DNA of 64,000 nt, taken from Dermanyssus gallinae. Taxonomy: Eukaryota > Arthropoda > Arachnida > Mesostigmata > Dermanyssidae. Positions 11,573 to 24,149 of this stretch are shown one piece after another (position 1 is the stretch's first letter; each line of letters starts with the position of its first letter). The DNA is taken from positions 1 to 64,000 of the forward strand of contig QVRM01005971.1 of assembly GCA_003439945.1 (NCBI GenBank). The letters are read 5' to 3'. Under the pieces are notes generated by a model. It saw only the letters and a program-made list of their open reading frames with translations, did not search any database and had not been told where the DNA came from. The position numbers and the translations under genes were made by a program.

Positions 11573-11739
11573 TTGGCAAAATGGGCCAGTCCTGGGCTGA
11601 TCCAAGCTGGCGGCTAGGTGCGCATAGGTGCTAAGCGAACGGTGCCAACAATTACTCCGGATAACGTAGTCAAATAAATTTGCCGTCTGTTGCCTTATTC
11701 CGTCTAAGAAATAAAATTAAAAAGTGCGGTATATATATG

Positions 11740-11774
<35 letters not shown>

Positions 11775-14695
11775 TTTTTGTTTATATATAGACATCATAT
11801 TCGTGCTGTGTATATGTTTCATGTCCTGCACCTTATTTTAAGAAAAACGTATTACTGGTGCCGTGTCACGTCTCCTTCGCTAGACACTACATTACACACG
11901 CAGCTCGAACATAATCTATAAATAGCTTTGCCCTACAATATGGACATCTCCTGGATTGCGGGCTAGTCAGCGGTTGTTTTGCCGGGTGATTTTTTGTCCG
12001 GGTCTACGGTGAATGTTCTCCGGCCAGGGGTGAATCTAACCCGGCATGCTGATTTGAGCTTGACGGAAGCACAATGGACTATGGTGGGTATTTGTCTACA
12101 TTCCACGTGAGACAGGCTCTCCCAAGGATACGCTCAGACCTGAGCACATACTTGATACGTTCAAACAGGCTGCCAAAGTTTAACTAACCGATATAACCGC
12201 CGCACACACCGCCGATCTTGTTGTTACTAACAAATTACTATAGAATTTGACACCAAAACAACAAATTAGTGAAATTGGGTCTCTACTTAAAAATAAATTT
12301 AAATCGCTTAGTATCAACGTTGTTATTTGGGTCGCTCAAAGTGCGTAGGTATGGATCGTAACTGTTACCTGAAATACCCGCCTATTTCAATAACATTTGT
12401 GACTCTACACCTCGTAAGTCTTCAAGGTAGCTGTGTTCTATTTCCGCCAGGTACGTATTTATTAGGAGTACGACTTCTTTTGTTCAGTAGTTCCGGTCTT
12501 CTTATCGTTTCTGCATTGAATATAGTCCGAGTTATTGATAATGTGTGATCGCTCCTTCGAGGCATGCGGCACGGCGTGATATGAATAATCTATATGCGTA
12601 TGATATGATTTCAATTTAACGTACTAGCTTTGACTGGCGCGTTACTGTCCAGGCGAGGAAGAGTAAATGATTCAGACTGGTTTGAATACACTCGTGTTAT
12701 GTCCATGTACATACATTCAGGTTTATTACTTTATTCCGTTCTTTTTTTTACTGATATCTGTCCGTCTGGACGCCAAGGGCGCTCTTCCACCTCAATATTG
12801 TTCTGAGGCTGACGTTCGGTTTGCTTGAAAAGGCTTTCACAACGTACACGAAGCGAGTACTTTGTTTGTCAATGCGAGTAAGGAGCTGCTTTGTGTACCT
12901 AATGTCGAGTGCACCGGTTGTGGGGATCATTCGGTTGAGTTTGAAGACGCCGTGTACAGTAACCACTCGAACGATTTGTCTCCGAACGGGAAAATAAAGT
13001 TCTGCAAATCCGATGGATTAAGAGATTGGAGACCTGGGCATTTTCAGTGCTTCTCGCTTCTGCTCTGGTCTTGCATGTGACAATCGCCACGTTTATACTA
13101 GATACATAATCCATGGCTATAATCACCTGGTCTGTTCAAATACGAACTTCCACGACGAGTACACAGAGTGCATCTGTCAACTCCCAAGTACGGCTGTACG
13201 AAGCATTATGCGTCTACCTGTTTGACCCCTACTATGAGATTACTGCACTATCTCTCTCAAATGACACGCCGAGCGCAGCTGAAATGTGCTGATAATTGTT
13301 ACTGTTGTGACGCCAGCAAATGTCGCCAATGAGTCGTGGGAGAGCATGCATGATTTTTTTAGAAACTAAGGCTGGTCGCTGACATTCACGTCGCTAGAGA
13401 AAGTTAAGGAGCCGTTTGTTGTTAGGAATAAGAGGTCAAAGTCGGAAAATCAGAGGAGAAGGAACCACTTACTACATTCGAGTTACGGAGGCTGTAGTAA
13501 AGTATGTGTTTGTGGTAGCGCTTTAAACGGCGGCAGGCCACATCATGAACCTGCTGTCCAAACAACTACATGGCACATATTTCCGAATAGAGAACGGCAA
13601 TATTCAGCAACGGATTCCCCATCAGTGAAAGCAGATCAGCTGCGGCGCCGGGCAGCCGGACGTTTCAATTCGGACTGAGCTAGTCGCGCTGGGCCAGATC
13701 ACCGTTCAGCGTTATCCCTGCGATATGTTGCTGTCGAAAATCGACGTGTCGCTTAATTGGCGACGTTCTGCTGGCCGGGTATATAGAACCACTACCGGCT
13801 GAACCCCTCGAGGGGTGGGGTTTAGGTAGTAGCAGCTTTATGTCGGGGCCACGCGATTATCCAAGCGAATGTCTTCCATCGCTATGGCGGCTCCGTCATA
13901 CACCAATAGCAGGTGACGGCCGGGTGCGTGTAGTAGAACACTCGTTCCAGTTTGATGAGTAGCCATTCGGCCGCAAGAAAAGCCCGCAGGCGAGTAAGCG
14001 AAGGAACAGCCAGTAGTTCCCGCCGTAATAAGGTAATTCTCTCTCCCGAGTGGCTTGTCAAGGCTTATCCATTATAAAGGAGGAGGAGCTGCCGCCGCCG
14101 CATCATATGCCGACCCTAAGGCATCGGCAAACACTTGAAGATGGTGTGTTCCTACCGGGTTGTCATGGATGCTACATCGCCGCGCCATGGCAAGTTGGAG
14201 CAGGTTGCTAATTTTTTCTGTACACCTCAGAAGAGAGCCGAGAAGAGATACTGCAACCACAAGGAAGGACTCAAATGGGAACATCCCATTTGAGTCTGCA
14301 GTGAGCAGTCTGCAGTCCCTGAATTCCTAACGCATTGAAGGTTGTTAGGAGTGACATGCTACAATATAATACCATTATACCATAATATTTCTTAATTGGG
14401 TGAAGTTGCATTAAATAAATCTCTCGAAATAAATGCTTGATTGAGAAATGCAAATGTGGAAGCAGCATAATTTGCGCTCAGCAACAGCGTAGATCTACTC
14501 AAACCGCTACAGGAGTGGTTGCTACGAGATCAACTATTTTAGGATCGACTTAACTAATTGCAAGTCCAGAGCCGATTGTGATATGGACTCAGGCAGTTGA
14601 CCCCACTTATCTGCGTAGTGGCGGCAAGCTTGTTTCATTTGAGCGATGAAGCTGGGGTAAGCCTCCGGTGGTGCAATCCCTGACACTTGAGTCTC
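11573..14695. other. no confident gene
   Basis: Contains (TA)n at about 11733-11772. There is an unrecognised hydrophobic frame at 12327-12548 (+), overlapping frames at 12748-13126 on both strands, and a readable but unrecognised plus-strand frame near 13754-13960. None shows a known domain. If the receptor gene has an exon for its first membrane helix in this window it should lie upstream of 16576, but I could not find one here. Confidence 0.35.
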
Positions 14696-14699
14696 GGTT

Positions 14700-15147
14700 T
14701 TTTAAGAGACTCTACGTAGGCAGAAATGGCGCACGATTTGAAGCACAAGCCACAATAAGTAACCTCTTAAAATGCGAAAAATCTTGCACTTGGCGTCATT
14801 TAACCTGAGTCCTGAGACCGCCTGTAACTCCTTTACCATAGCAATGTCTCTTTGAACCACCAGGGCGTCTCCGGCGAAAAGGCCGTCATCCAAAAACCAT
14901 GGCCGAAGTTTGGAAAAAAAGACGTGTTTGAAGGTCATGCGCTGCACATCATGTAAACCAGCGGATAAAGTCGGGGAAGGTGAGGGCGCACAGCCTTAAA
15001 CAGGTGGTCTCGTCTGAGCATGTTAAAGGCGTTTTTGAAGCCTAGCTTGACGACTGTCTTGCGCACTCCTGTTGCGGTCAACGAAACGCCCTTGTTGCAT
15101 TGCATGGACAGCCGTTACCGCACCCCATCTGATTCCGAGCCGAGCTG
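14700..15147 (-). mobile_element. LINE reverse-transcriptase fragment, endonuclease-domain family
   Basis: On the minus strand: QLGSESDGVR, then VVKLGFKNAFNMLRRDHLF, VRPHLPRLYPLVYMM, then after a frameshift FLDDGLFAGDALVVQRD and AVSGLRLNDAKCKI. These match KLDFQNAFNTIRRDNIF, YIDDAILGGPANVVARD and GLTLNAAKCEV in the copy at 26290-28051. The first catalytic Asp (KLDF) is Gly here; the second (FLDD) is kept. The GDPLGP segment between them is lost. This copy holds the RT that the 11.0- and 19.6-kb fragments lack. Confidence 0.85.
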
Positions 15148-15149
15148 AT

Positions 15150-16575
15150 GCGCAGAGACTATTGCGAATCTCTGCTTGCTGTTGAGCAGACCTCGCTGAT
15201 CAGAGCTGCAAACTCCAGAGACATGTTGTCGCGAATAACCCGGGTTAAACAGAAAATGATCGTCAACAATTTAGTCGCCAACATACAAATGATTATGTTT
15301 ATGAGTATTCTTTTAAAAACAGTGCAGACAAACGAACATAAAGACACAGGATATACGAAGATTTAACAGAAGAGAGGATAGCTTCCGACAGTTCTGCTGC
15401 TTCTGACCTGGTGCGAAGCGTGCTGAGAAGTGCGCCCGAACCCGCGCACTTTCTGCAAGTTTTCTTTATTCTTGTGCTCGGCTGCCCTTTATTCCTACAC
15501 TCACGACTCCCCTTCCTCTTTATCCTCTCATGTATATACAGGGGTAACAACAACAGCGGCCGCAGCTGGTGCTGCAATATGATGCGGCGGCCATTGGTAT
15601 ACCAGAATAGACCTAATTGACCCCGAACCGAACCCCCCCCCCCCGCACGTCGCTCACCTCTCCTTTATGAGTTTAACGTCCGGCAGTTGCCAGCACCGTA
15701 GTATCCTTCAGAGGCCCATAGTCGGCGACGATAAGCAAGAAGCAAAGGCGAACGGAGAAAATGTGATTGCACAACGCCGACAAGCCACTGCCGAGAATGA
15801 GCCAACCCTTCAGCCGTTGCTGTTGAAGCTAAGCAACTTATTTGACGAGAGCTTAAAATGGCGGCAACGTAAAGGTGCTAGCACGACAATGACGGAACCG
15901 ACCACTCCTCAATGCAAAGACCCCTACCGCCGTCCTTGATTCATAACGTCTTGACCGTGGACAATTTCCACTGCATTTCTCCTTTCCCTTTTCTTTCCCG
16001 TCTCTCCGAACTCTGCAAGCGCGTTTCTCTTTATGTCGCGATCGCACCGTAGTAGTAGAAGGGCTTGAGTCAACAGATAATATGTCGAACGGTCGTAGTA
16101 AACTCAGGCTGTGAAGCATCGAGTAATGGGCGTTGGAAATTTAGTCTTCGGTCAGGCCTCGGCCTTCGGTGCGGGCCGCCTACTAGGGGACTCTCTTTAA
16201 CATTTTATTGATTAATTCTTCACTCTAGGGCGCACGAGACTGTTACGTAATCAAAGCAGTTGTGCGCAGCACAATACGATAGCTTAGAATCACCCAGAGA
16301 TAAACGCACACCGTACAGCGTGCACCTATCGCGTGGTATTGCAATCGTGGTTACTTCTATTGGTAGTCTAGCTTAGGAGTCAGGTTGGATTTGATACAGT
16401 TTTTGCCTCGATCGTTGTCTTCGAAATGTTGTTTTGAATTTTTGCACAAATGGTTAGCGATGCGATCCAGCGATCATTTTGCGGATATAAGCTTTTTACC
16501 ACAGCGCCCAAACAATGGCTTCGTTTAAGTATCTGTTTTACAGCTGTACCTGCATCTTTCTCTGTCTCGTTTCAG
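15150..16575. other. upstream of receptor exon; no confident gene
   Basis: A C run lies at about 15635-15647. Open frames of up to 110 codons (15667-15939 +, 15853-16119 -, 16450-16782 +) are not recognised, except where the last overlaps the receptor exon in another frame. The right end (about 16546-16575) is a pyrimidine-rich tract ending TTTCAG, the splice acceptor of the next exon. Confidence 0.4.
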
Positions 16576-16717
16576 TGGCCTGGAATGTGCCCGTACTCGC
16601 GTGCATCGTCAACTCGTCATTGCGCTCATATTCAACGCCCTGAGCCTTCTAGCCATCTCGGCTCCGGTCACACTGCACAACCTTCAGCCGGATATACCCA
16701 ACATTACCAAGGAAACG
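16576..16717 (+). CDS. class B (secretin-family) GPCR, exon with TM2
   Basis: The exon follows a strong acceptor (pyrimidine tract, CTCGTTTCAG at 16566-16575) and ends before GTATTA at 16718. It carries one base of a split codon and then 47 codons. They begin GLECARTRVHRQLVIALIFN, which has the class B pattern at the start of TM2 (L.C.R.R.H..L......N). It then runs through ALSLLAISAP to the first extracellular loop with a possible N-glycosylation site (NIT). The frame closes in phase 0, which matches the exon at 39184. The product should be a plasma-membrane receptor for a peptide hormone coupling to G proteins. The donor GTATTA is weak, so the 3' boundary is less certain than the 5' one. The upstream exon for TM1 was not found. 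Confidence 0.8.
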
Positions 16718-16729
16718 GTATTAAGGCAT

Positions 16730-17940
16730 CATACTTTTTAAAGCCGTTGTCAAGTGTTTGGTACATGCCAATATTAAATTAGGACACCCGTGTAGTCTTC
16801 ATATTGGCGCTACAGACGAGTTTCCGTTTCTGTTCGATTGATGTCCCTCGTGTAAAAATTCCAGGGTCTATTTTAGCCATTTTGTCTCGTATATACTATA
16901 ACGAGATGAGGACTGCTGAGAAATTCTCTGGTAGATTCGTTTAGACCCTGTGTCATTTGGTCAAGTCGCGCTATCCGTGAGTAGAACTCAGCCCTTTTGA
17001 AACGCAGCTTTATCGCATTCGATGCAGTTGGTGTGACATACGTTAAATAGCTCCAGAGTTAAAGAATATAGTTTGCGGGCTCTCCAGTGCCGCAGTATCC
17101 GCGCATGATTTTCCTGATACTTCCTTTATACTTTAAAGCACGACTATATACTAAGAGGTGTCGCTGTTACCCAGTCTTACTGTCGTCTTAATTTCCATTT
17201 CATTGGTTATCTGAGTGTTGATTTCGAACCCTATTATTTATTTGTTTTTAAGGTAGTGAAAACTTACTTCGTTACATATAGCTGTATGTAACGAAATATA
17301 TGTATAGAACAAATATCTGCATACATAGTCCTATTTACCGTGGAAGATCGATTTTTACTTGGCTAGACGAATCCGCGATCAAACGCGTGATCAGTGGTGG
17401 GCTTAGGTTGTGTTTTTGTGCAAAAGAAATAGTTCTTTTTCAGACCTTTACGCTCACGTTACCCGTTGTTAATGCTTATCTGGTCTAAATACGTGTTAGC
17501 AACCGAAGTAGCAGTGGGAGACCAATTTGCGCTAGCTTGAATAATGCCGGAGTGCGTGTATGCATCACCGCGCGAATGTCCTCGTATACGCAATAAAAAG
17601 CATAACCCCCCTACATTCTAGCGTACGACCAATAAATACTTCTTAGAAAGAGCGCACAGGCCATCTCAGCTTGCGAATAACTTGTAGATACGCATATGCA
17701 GTTTTTTAATGATGCATTTCAATGAAGAGTTATGGTTCAACACACAAAGGATGACAAAAGAGCTCTCCACGAGGGTAATGTAAGAATGTCCGTTTTTACT
17801 GATAACGTGTTAATTTAATTTTGTTTATTTCACTTAGATTGAGTATAATATACACTTCATAAGTTTGCTTTCGTAATCCTTTATTGTCTACACGTTTCTG
17901 GACATTCGTAAGGCTCTGTACGCGGCATCTCTAGCATTAG
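16730..17940. other. no recognisable gene (intronic)
   Basis: AT-rich sequence. The frame at 17300-17488 (+) is not recognised. Confidence 0.5.
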
Positions 17941-17943
17941 TCG

Positions 17944-18200
17944 GATTGTTTCAGTAACTGGTGGACAGCCTGATATGAGATACGCAAAGCGGCTCCTTGC
18001 TTGCATTCAAAAAAATCGTCTCGTATAAAATAAACTCCCAGACTGGTTGCAATTCGCCAGCATACGGTGATTTCACACCCTGTCAGGGCGTAAAGAGTCC
18101 CACTACTGAGAAAACGGACAGTCTCCAGACATAGTTAGCTTCCTCATAAAGAGAGACAAGAGCCGTCCGTACTGTTTCGTTCATATGTGCTGTGAACGTC
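17944..18200 (-). repeat. dispersed repeat, partner 49543-49800
   Basis: TTGTTTCAG....GTGGACNGCCTGA.A.GAGATAC.CAAAGCG recurs at 49543-49800, with similarity continuing over about 250 bases (GACAAGAGCCG near the far end of both). On the minus strand both copies can be read as a degraded protein (ALV.LY.E in each), so it may be a fragment of an unidentified element. The element type is unknown. Confidence 0.7.
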
Positions 18201-19098
18201 GTTCCCGTTTAGTGAGCTTAAAGGCCAAGCTCTGAAAAATGGTTAACAATCTCTAACGTTTGGCCGCGGTAACGTATGACATCTCTGGCAGCCAATCGAC
18301 TTTCACGCCTGAACTTTATAGGCTTTGGTCTCATAGCCTTTGAGACAAGAAATGCCTCTATTATAGAGGTAATGCGCTGCATGGCAGTTGGGTAGCAATG
18401 TGCTTTCTAGATGCGACCTGGAATAAGCGGGACTGCGCCATAGCTCTAGCCCTACCTTTTGACTGTCTTTACAATTAATATAGCACCTATCATATTATCT
18501 GCGTACATCACCACCACGAGTCAGCGAGAAGAACTCTAAGCGCAGCTTAGCGGGTGCTCTTGCGGAGTTCCCACACTTTGATTGATCTCCAATTTACCGT
18601 CGTAACGCTCACCGTCTACCAATAAGATGTTCTCATCAAAGGAACTTGCTATTACACTCAGGGGAGAGCCACCCACTCCTGCTCTTCAGAATGATTCAAT
18701 TAGCAGATGATAAAGACTGCATACAGCTGAGCTCTGGAGATGCTAAAGCTTGCTCAATTTTGGTTTTAGATGAGGATTCCTACTGTATAAAGTGTATAGC
18801 GTTGGCCTAACGGTACAATTCGAATGTAATCTCATCATGCCATATGTGACCCTATATACATACATACGTGACTCTATATGCATAAATACTTAGATCTAGC
18901 ACCGCCGCTTTGAGATGCCGCTTCTTAGTGCAAGCGAAAACGTAGTGTTCACTATTGCCGTTGGAGTGCAATCATCTTTGAAAACGCGCAGATTGCTTTA
19001 AAGAGATTTATTTCGAATAATCTCGACGAGGCTGGCGCAATGGCGAATCAACGGTGTCAATTACTACTTATTAATCATCATTTATTTATTGCACCATA

Positions 19099-19099
<1 letters not shown>
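18201..19099. other. no recognisable gene (intronic)
   Basis: No motif recognised on either strand. Confidence 0.5.

Positions 19100-19130
<31 letters not shown>
19100..19130. repeat. (TA)n microsatellite
   Basis: TA run abutting the 59-bp repeat at 19131. Confidence 0.9.
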
Positions 19131-19189
19131 GGCGAGCACTGCCGAGTGTGCAAACGTATTGTAAATGATTAATAAATCATCACAATATT
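19131..19189 (-). repeat. 59-bp repeat, identical inverted partner at 5159-5217
   Basis: Exact reverse complement of 5159-5217 over 59 bases. On the left it is preceded by (TA)n, as its partner is followed by (TA)n. Confidence 0.9.
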
Positions 19190-19595
19190 TTCTATATATC
19201 ATTGTAATAAAACTACTTTTATTACTACTTTCTAATCACTTATATTAAATGTAACGATTGTGTGGGCCTACAATGCAGAACGCGCTCGATGGCTGAGTAT
19301 TCTACTCACTCGCTATTAAAGATAAAACATTTGGAAGCCAGCTCTGTACTACTGACTCTAAGCCTTGTCCTAAGCACCGTCGTGGTGCAGTGGTGCAATT
19401 GCTCATAGGCTTTTTCTAAAATCTAATATATTAAGGGTGGTTTAATAAGCGTAGGATATTAATCTCATCTTGCAATCAGAACCATTTGAACTGTCACAAT
19501 CGCTGCCGCTGTGAGCACGACGTCGCCTCGTTGTAACAAGTGCACTTTTACGATGTTATCTTTTACGATGTTCTCCCTCGTACAAGAGAGATGAC

Positions 19596-20678
19596 CTGCT
19601 CCACGTTCTCGACGAACTCTTCCGGACGACACTCGAATGCTTACTCAGTGTGCGCCTAGGAGACAACGCATGGGCCCAAGCTACGCTGCCAATCAGCGCG
19701 GGTGGCCTCGGTGTCCGTACAACTAAAGATCTGGCCTTATCGTGCTACGTGGGCTCGATCACAGATTTTAAACATCTAATTGTTTCCGTAGGCCCGGAGG
19801 GTACATCGGAGGTGATTGAACGGGCTTCGCGTACGAGCCTGGACGAATTTGAATCGCGGTGGGAGGCTCTACCGGTTTCCCCAACGCAAGAGTCTCTCGA
19901 CCGCATTGTCGTAGAGCGAAAACAGGCCTATCTCCTGTCTCAGGCGCAAACTACGGCTGACAAGGCTAGACTACGAGCTTGCTTCGATCCGATGAGTGGC
20001 AAGTGGCTTCAGGCCCTCCCCTCGCCGCAACTAGGTACGATGCTGGACAATAACACACTCCGCATCGTGTCTGGTCTGCGGCTGGGGGAGTCGGTCTGTG
20101 CCGCTTATCTTTGCAACCGGTGTCGGTTCCTCGTAACAACAACAGAGGTACACGCTCTATCGTGCCGATACAGCGCCGGCCGCCACCCACGACACTATGC
20201 AATAGACGACGTCGTCTGTCGTGCACTGCATAGAGCACAGGTGCCGGCTGTGAAAGAGCCACTAGGCCTCAGCGCCAATAGTGGGTTACGACCGGACGGC
20301 AAAACTCTAACCCCTTGGGAAAGAGGTCGTCTACTTGTATGGGACGTGTCGTGTACATTGGCCAGGAGCTACGTCGCTCGAACAAGCCAGAAAGCTGGTG
20401 CTTCTGCTTGTCTTGCGGAAGACCGCAAGTTAGCAAAATACAAAGAACTCAATCCGCAGTTTATCGACCAGACAATTGCCATAAAAACTTACAGACCCAT
20501 GGGTGAAGAAACGTCAAAAATTTTCAAGAAGTTTGGAAAAAGACTGAAAGCAGTCACAAGGGATCCTCGTTCTGGAGAGCTCCTACTGCAGCGAGTATCG
20601 ATCGAGCTTCAGCGGGGAAACGCGGCGTCAGTCGAAGGGCCCCTTCCCTCCGCCGAAGGGTTCCCTGAGATCCCGTAG
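19596..20678 (+). mobile_element. LINE 3' portion with open zinc-knuckle/endonuclease frame
   Basis: A continuous frame runs to a stop at 20676-20678; I place the start of recognisable homology near 19596 (DLLHVLDELFRTTLECLL). The frame has TLP.S.GGLGVRTTKDLA, as in the copy at 27 kb, then the knuckle CNRC, nine residues, H, three residues, C. Next come LRPDGKTLTPWERGRLLVWD and AEDRKLAKYKEL, a PD...WD...K arrangement expected of the restriction-like endonuclease in R2-type LINEs, and the family tail RGNAASVEG. The RT domain is missing, so the copy is 5'-truncated. It is the only copy here whose C-terminal frame is unbroken and keeps all these motifs. It ends just before AATAAAA near 20712. 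Confidence 0.85.
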
Positions 20679-20734
20679 GAATAGAGATGTTCCTAATACT
20701 ATGTTGATTAAATAAAACGAGGTTGATAGCAGAG

Positions 20735-21335
20735 TGGAAACTAGTTGAGTGTCGAAGCGCGCTATTGTTCCTGTAACTAGACACGTCTATGAACATTTTC
20801 AGCTAGTTAACGTTAGCCGGCCTGTATAGGCAAATTTTAAAAATAGGAGCAGAAATGGGAATTGCGTAGTTGTTTTAGTTTTTGCTCTTAGTACAAGTCA
20901 ACTACTCAGGCTCGGAAGTGAACTGAAATTATTTGTTTGTTTTATATATTAAGACTATAGCTTGCAATCAAATACGCTTACACACGTCTTCACTGGTAGT
21001 GTCGTTAGGAAAACGGGTAGAACGGGTAGCTCTATGGGACGTCATGTGTCTGACAAATGCAGTCAACAAGCGTGCTTGATAGTGACGCCAGGAAGTTAGG
21101 CTCCATGTTAGGTATTGGTCGGTGCAGATGTTGCTATCTCTGTCAGGGATAGCCAGCCCGTATCGGACTAATCTGCCAACAAGGCTCTTGCGGTACACAG
21201 ACGGCATACGACGGCATGTCGCACAGAAGCAGTCTTAGTGATTGCTGGGCCACGTCCAGCAATCCAGAAGATTTCCTGAGGTGTTTGAGGCGTTTCGGAC
21301 TATCGTAACCTAAACACACGATGGCAGCTCCTTCG
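20735..21335. other. no recognisable gene (intronic)
   Basis: Short unrecognised open frames only. Confidence 0.5.
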
Positions 21336-21337
21336 CT

Positions 21338-21823
21338 TTGGGTCTAACTCGCAGCTCTAGTGTTACTCGGTTTGACCACTCGTTTTATTTCTTGCCAGGA
21401 CTTTGTCGATCCAGACACGCTGTGAACAAACCACACCGCATGTATTGTGGACATTTGGCGCTTGATGCACCAGAATTGTGCATTTGTCCTATTGTAGGCA
21501 GTATTTATCGCTTTAGTCATGATAAAGCTGACTCGCGATGTTTCTGGAAATATGTCCGTAACGCCCGTGGTAGAGGCCCAACTGAAGCAGAGCTTTCGTC
21601 TGTCTTGTCTTCTACACATACGAGCCACTCGCCTAGCGATCTAAAGGAATTCGACATCGGAATCTACTCTACGATAGCAAACACAAGCACAATTGGGCGA
21701 GCAGCCGGATCCAGGGCTAGGCATCTAATGGCGGGCTTCCAGCCTATAGGTTTCAACACGCGTTATGCAACACGTAAGGATTCCACGATTCTCGGGAGTC
21801 TTGTAGATGCGCGAGGCCAATGA
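21338..21823 (+). pseudogene. FLYWCH-like domain frame, degenerate
   Basis: A 161-codon frame contains GSIYRFSHDKADSRCFWKYV, then NARGRGPTEAE, then STHTSHSPSDLKEF. The order Y/F, then W.C, then a paired His resembles a FLYWCH zinc finger, a fold found in host proteins and in MULE-type DNA transposons. Here the Cys after W is Tyr and no second Cys is clear, so metal binding is probably lost. The rest (GRAAGSRARHLMAGFQPIG and on) is unrecognised. No terminal repeats or MULE catalytic motifs were seen. A transposon relic in the intron is my preferred reading. Confidence 0.4.
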
Positions 21824-21829
21824 GGCAGA

Positions 21830-23060
21830 TATACTACCACCGCAGTATGTCCAACAGTGCAGTTGATAGCCGCGTCAGCTATCAACAAGCTGACAGGCTT
21901 GCGTTCTACAAGCCGAATCAGCAAGACGCAGCTAGTGTTTGTAATTTACTCAACCAGAGTGTTAACATGACTTAGACTTGTTTGTAGAAGCGTGGCTATA
22001 ACCGTCGTGCCCTTTATGGCCGAATTGGTCTGTCAAGAATAAGAGCTGGCCAGTATAAAATATGATTAAGGCTCGAATATTCTTGGTGAACACGATGTAA
22101 AGTCTACTAAGAGATCACCAAAGCTCTTCGCCGCCAGCTAGTTGTACCGTGGTTCTCCTTAGACTACACCAACTCAGACTGTTGGTCGGTGCAGCTTTAG
22201 CTGCTTAGTTAAGCAGTTAAGCTGCAAGCTTCAAACATTTAAAAGAAAAATACATTAGAAACGCTCGCACCACGTCTCTTCTCCTTTAAAGGTCCTAAGA
22301 GGAGCGCTTCTTATTCTCTCGCTCTGTTAACACACCGACGGCAACCAAGCTTAGTCCGTTCGCCGTGTCACGCCGTGTGCGGCAACGCCGAAGCGCCATT
22401 ATAATAAGATGCAGCGGACGTCACAGGTGACAAGATTTCAGGCGACTTCAAGGTCAAAGGAGACAGGTCCGGGGTTGAACACGTGTGCTTGCCGAGACAC
22501 CGACCTGCCGCTGTGGCGCCGCTGGTAAGCCAGTTGCCCGTCTGAGCCTTTTGATGTCTAAATTGCTCGGGGGGCACCTGCGATCCTAGACCCGCTCAAC
22601 ATCGAAGGTGCACAGACAACGTACAAGCAAAAACAGTCTCTTTGAGAATTGAACCTGAACTGCCAGACGCGTCGTTGGTGGCGCCGCCGCCGCCACCTAT
22701 AACACGACCTTTACGAGATGAAACGCGATTGCTTCTCGACCAGCGCCCTCCGGAGGGCAATATAGGTAAATACTAACGGCCTCAAAGTGACCCTATATGA
22801 TCGAACGTCCTGAAAAGTATGAGCAGAGAGTCGACCGCTCGGGGAAATAACCAAAGCAGATCTGAGCATATGTTGCGCATTAATCAAATTCCACCACGCG
22901 CGTTTTCACTCTTGCAACAGTCTCTAACGAATGCGCATTTAAACCGCTGTAAATAAACTACTTTGCCAAAGCGTTATCACAACACAGCGTGGTGACGTTT
23001 ATTGCTCGAGTTTAGTTTAGGAGAGTAAATAAAATAAGGTTTGGCGATTTGTAAAAAGCT
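21830..23060. other. no recognisable gene (intronic)
   Basis: Contains a short GCC-rich stretch near 22680-22700. No motif recognised. Confidence 0.5.
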
Positions 23061-23064
23061 GAAA

Positions 23065-23800
23065 ATGGTTAAGCAGCCACTCTGCAGTATTGTGTGAAAA
23101 CAAATTATACGTTCTAAAGTGGTGGAAATGTCACTGACTGCTTATGGTGAACAAACAGTGTCCCGAAACACTGTGTATACTAGGCACAGTCAATTTTGCG
23201 ACGGACGTGAAGAGACCGAAGATGACCCTCGTCCGGGATGGCTCTTGACGTCAATAACAGAAGAAAACGTTAAAAAGTGCGTAATTTCGTTTCTAACAGT
23301 CGCCGAATTAATATCAGGGAGATATCTTGTGGATTAGTTGTAAGAATGTTGACCTATATTTTATGCGTCAGAACACTGGCAGCGGAGTTCGTTCCACAAA
23401 TTTTGAATTTCCAGCAAGCAAACGCCCATAATGGAATGTCCGAGTTGAACCTTCAAGCGGTAGCAGAAGATCCTGGATTGCTTTAGAGAGTAATTACAGG
23501 AGACGAGTTACGGGTTTACGTTACGATAGCAAGACAAAAGCCCAATCCTCCCAGTGGTGCTTTCAAGGAGAGAGTCAATAAAATACATTCAGGCGTAGCA
23601 GATCAGACAAGCAAAAACCACCTTTCACAAATTGTCACCCGATTCTATAGCCAATAAGCAATACCACCGAAATTTTTTAAGAAATTTGCGCGAGAACATC
23701 CGATACAAGAAAGCTGAACTCCGGGCAATTAACTTTTGAATTATCCATAACCAGAAGGCACCGGTGCACATATTTTTACCGATATAAGATTTCTATATTT
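23065..23800 (+). mobile_element. mariner transposase remnant (degenerate)
   Basis: The N-terminal DNA-binding part reads AYGEQTVSRNTVYTRHSQFC, then DGREETEDDPRPGWLLTSIT. After frameshifts come AAEFVPQILNF, the counterpart of the WVPHEL linker motif, and then RVITGDELRVY with the first catalytic Asp. QKPNPPSG, LRNLRENIRYKKAEL and finally IIHNQKAPVH, a decayed HHDNAPAH, follow near 23750. The third Asp region is missing. Many stops make it non-functional. It is closer in style to the intact copy at 32279 (ITGDESWVYGYD, KAQSSQW) than to the 54.6-kb copy. Confidence 0.8.
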
Positions 23801-24149
23801 ATATTTGCTGGACCTGGTTTCGTGCGACTCCTTCCTGTTGCGGCAAATAAAAAAAGTAAAGAAACAAGGCTTCAAGACTACATAGGAGGTGCAGAAAAAA
23901 TCGCAGAGGCAACTCAATTGAATTAAAAAAGACGCGCTTAAAAATATTTAGATGAGTGGGAAGGAAGGAGGCACAAGTGCATTGCAGCGGGTAGGAGCTA
24001 TTTTGAAGGTAACACAAACACATTAGAATATTTCTTTTCCTTGCGCAGCATGCGGAAATAAGATACTTACGTCTACACACATTGAGCTGTCCAAGAAGCT
24101 CTGAAATAATTTTACGACACATAGAGTTTAACTTAAACTATTGAAAAGG
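23801..24149. other. no recognisable gene (intronic)
   Basis: The minus-strand frame at 23799-24122 (107 codons) is not recognised. Confidence 0.4.

Noticed and set aside
12327..12548. Hydrophobic plus-strand frame considered as the receptor's missing TM1 exon.
   Set aside because: It lacks the class B pattern before TM2 and ends in a stop, with no donor that would join to the TM2 exon in the required phase.
15853..16119. Basic Arg/Lys-rich minus-strand frame.
   Set aside because: No family match and no splice or promoter context; it overlaps an equally unsupported plus-strand frame.
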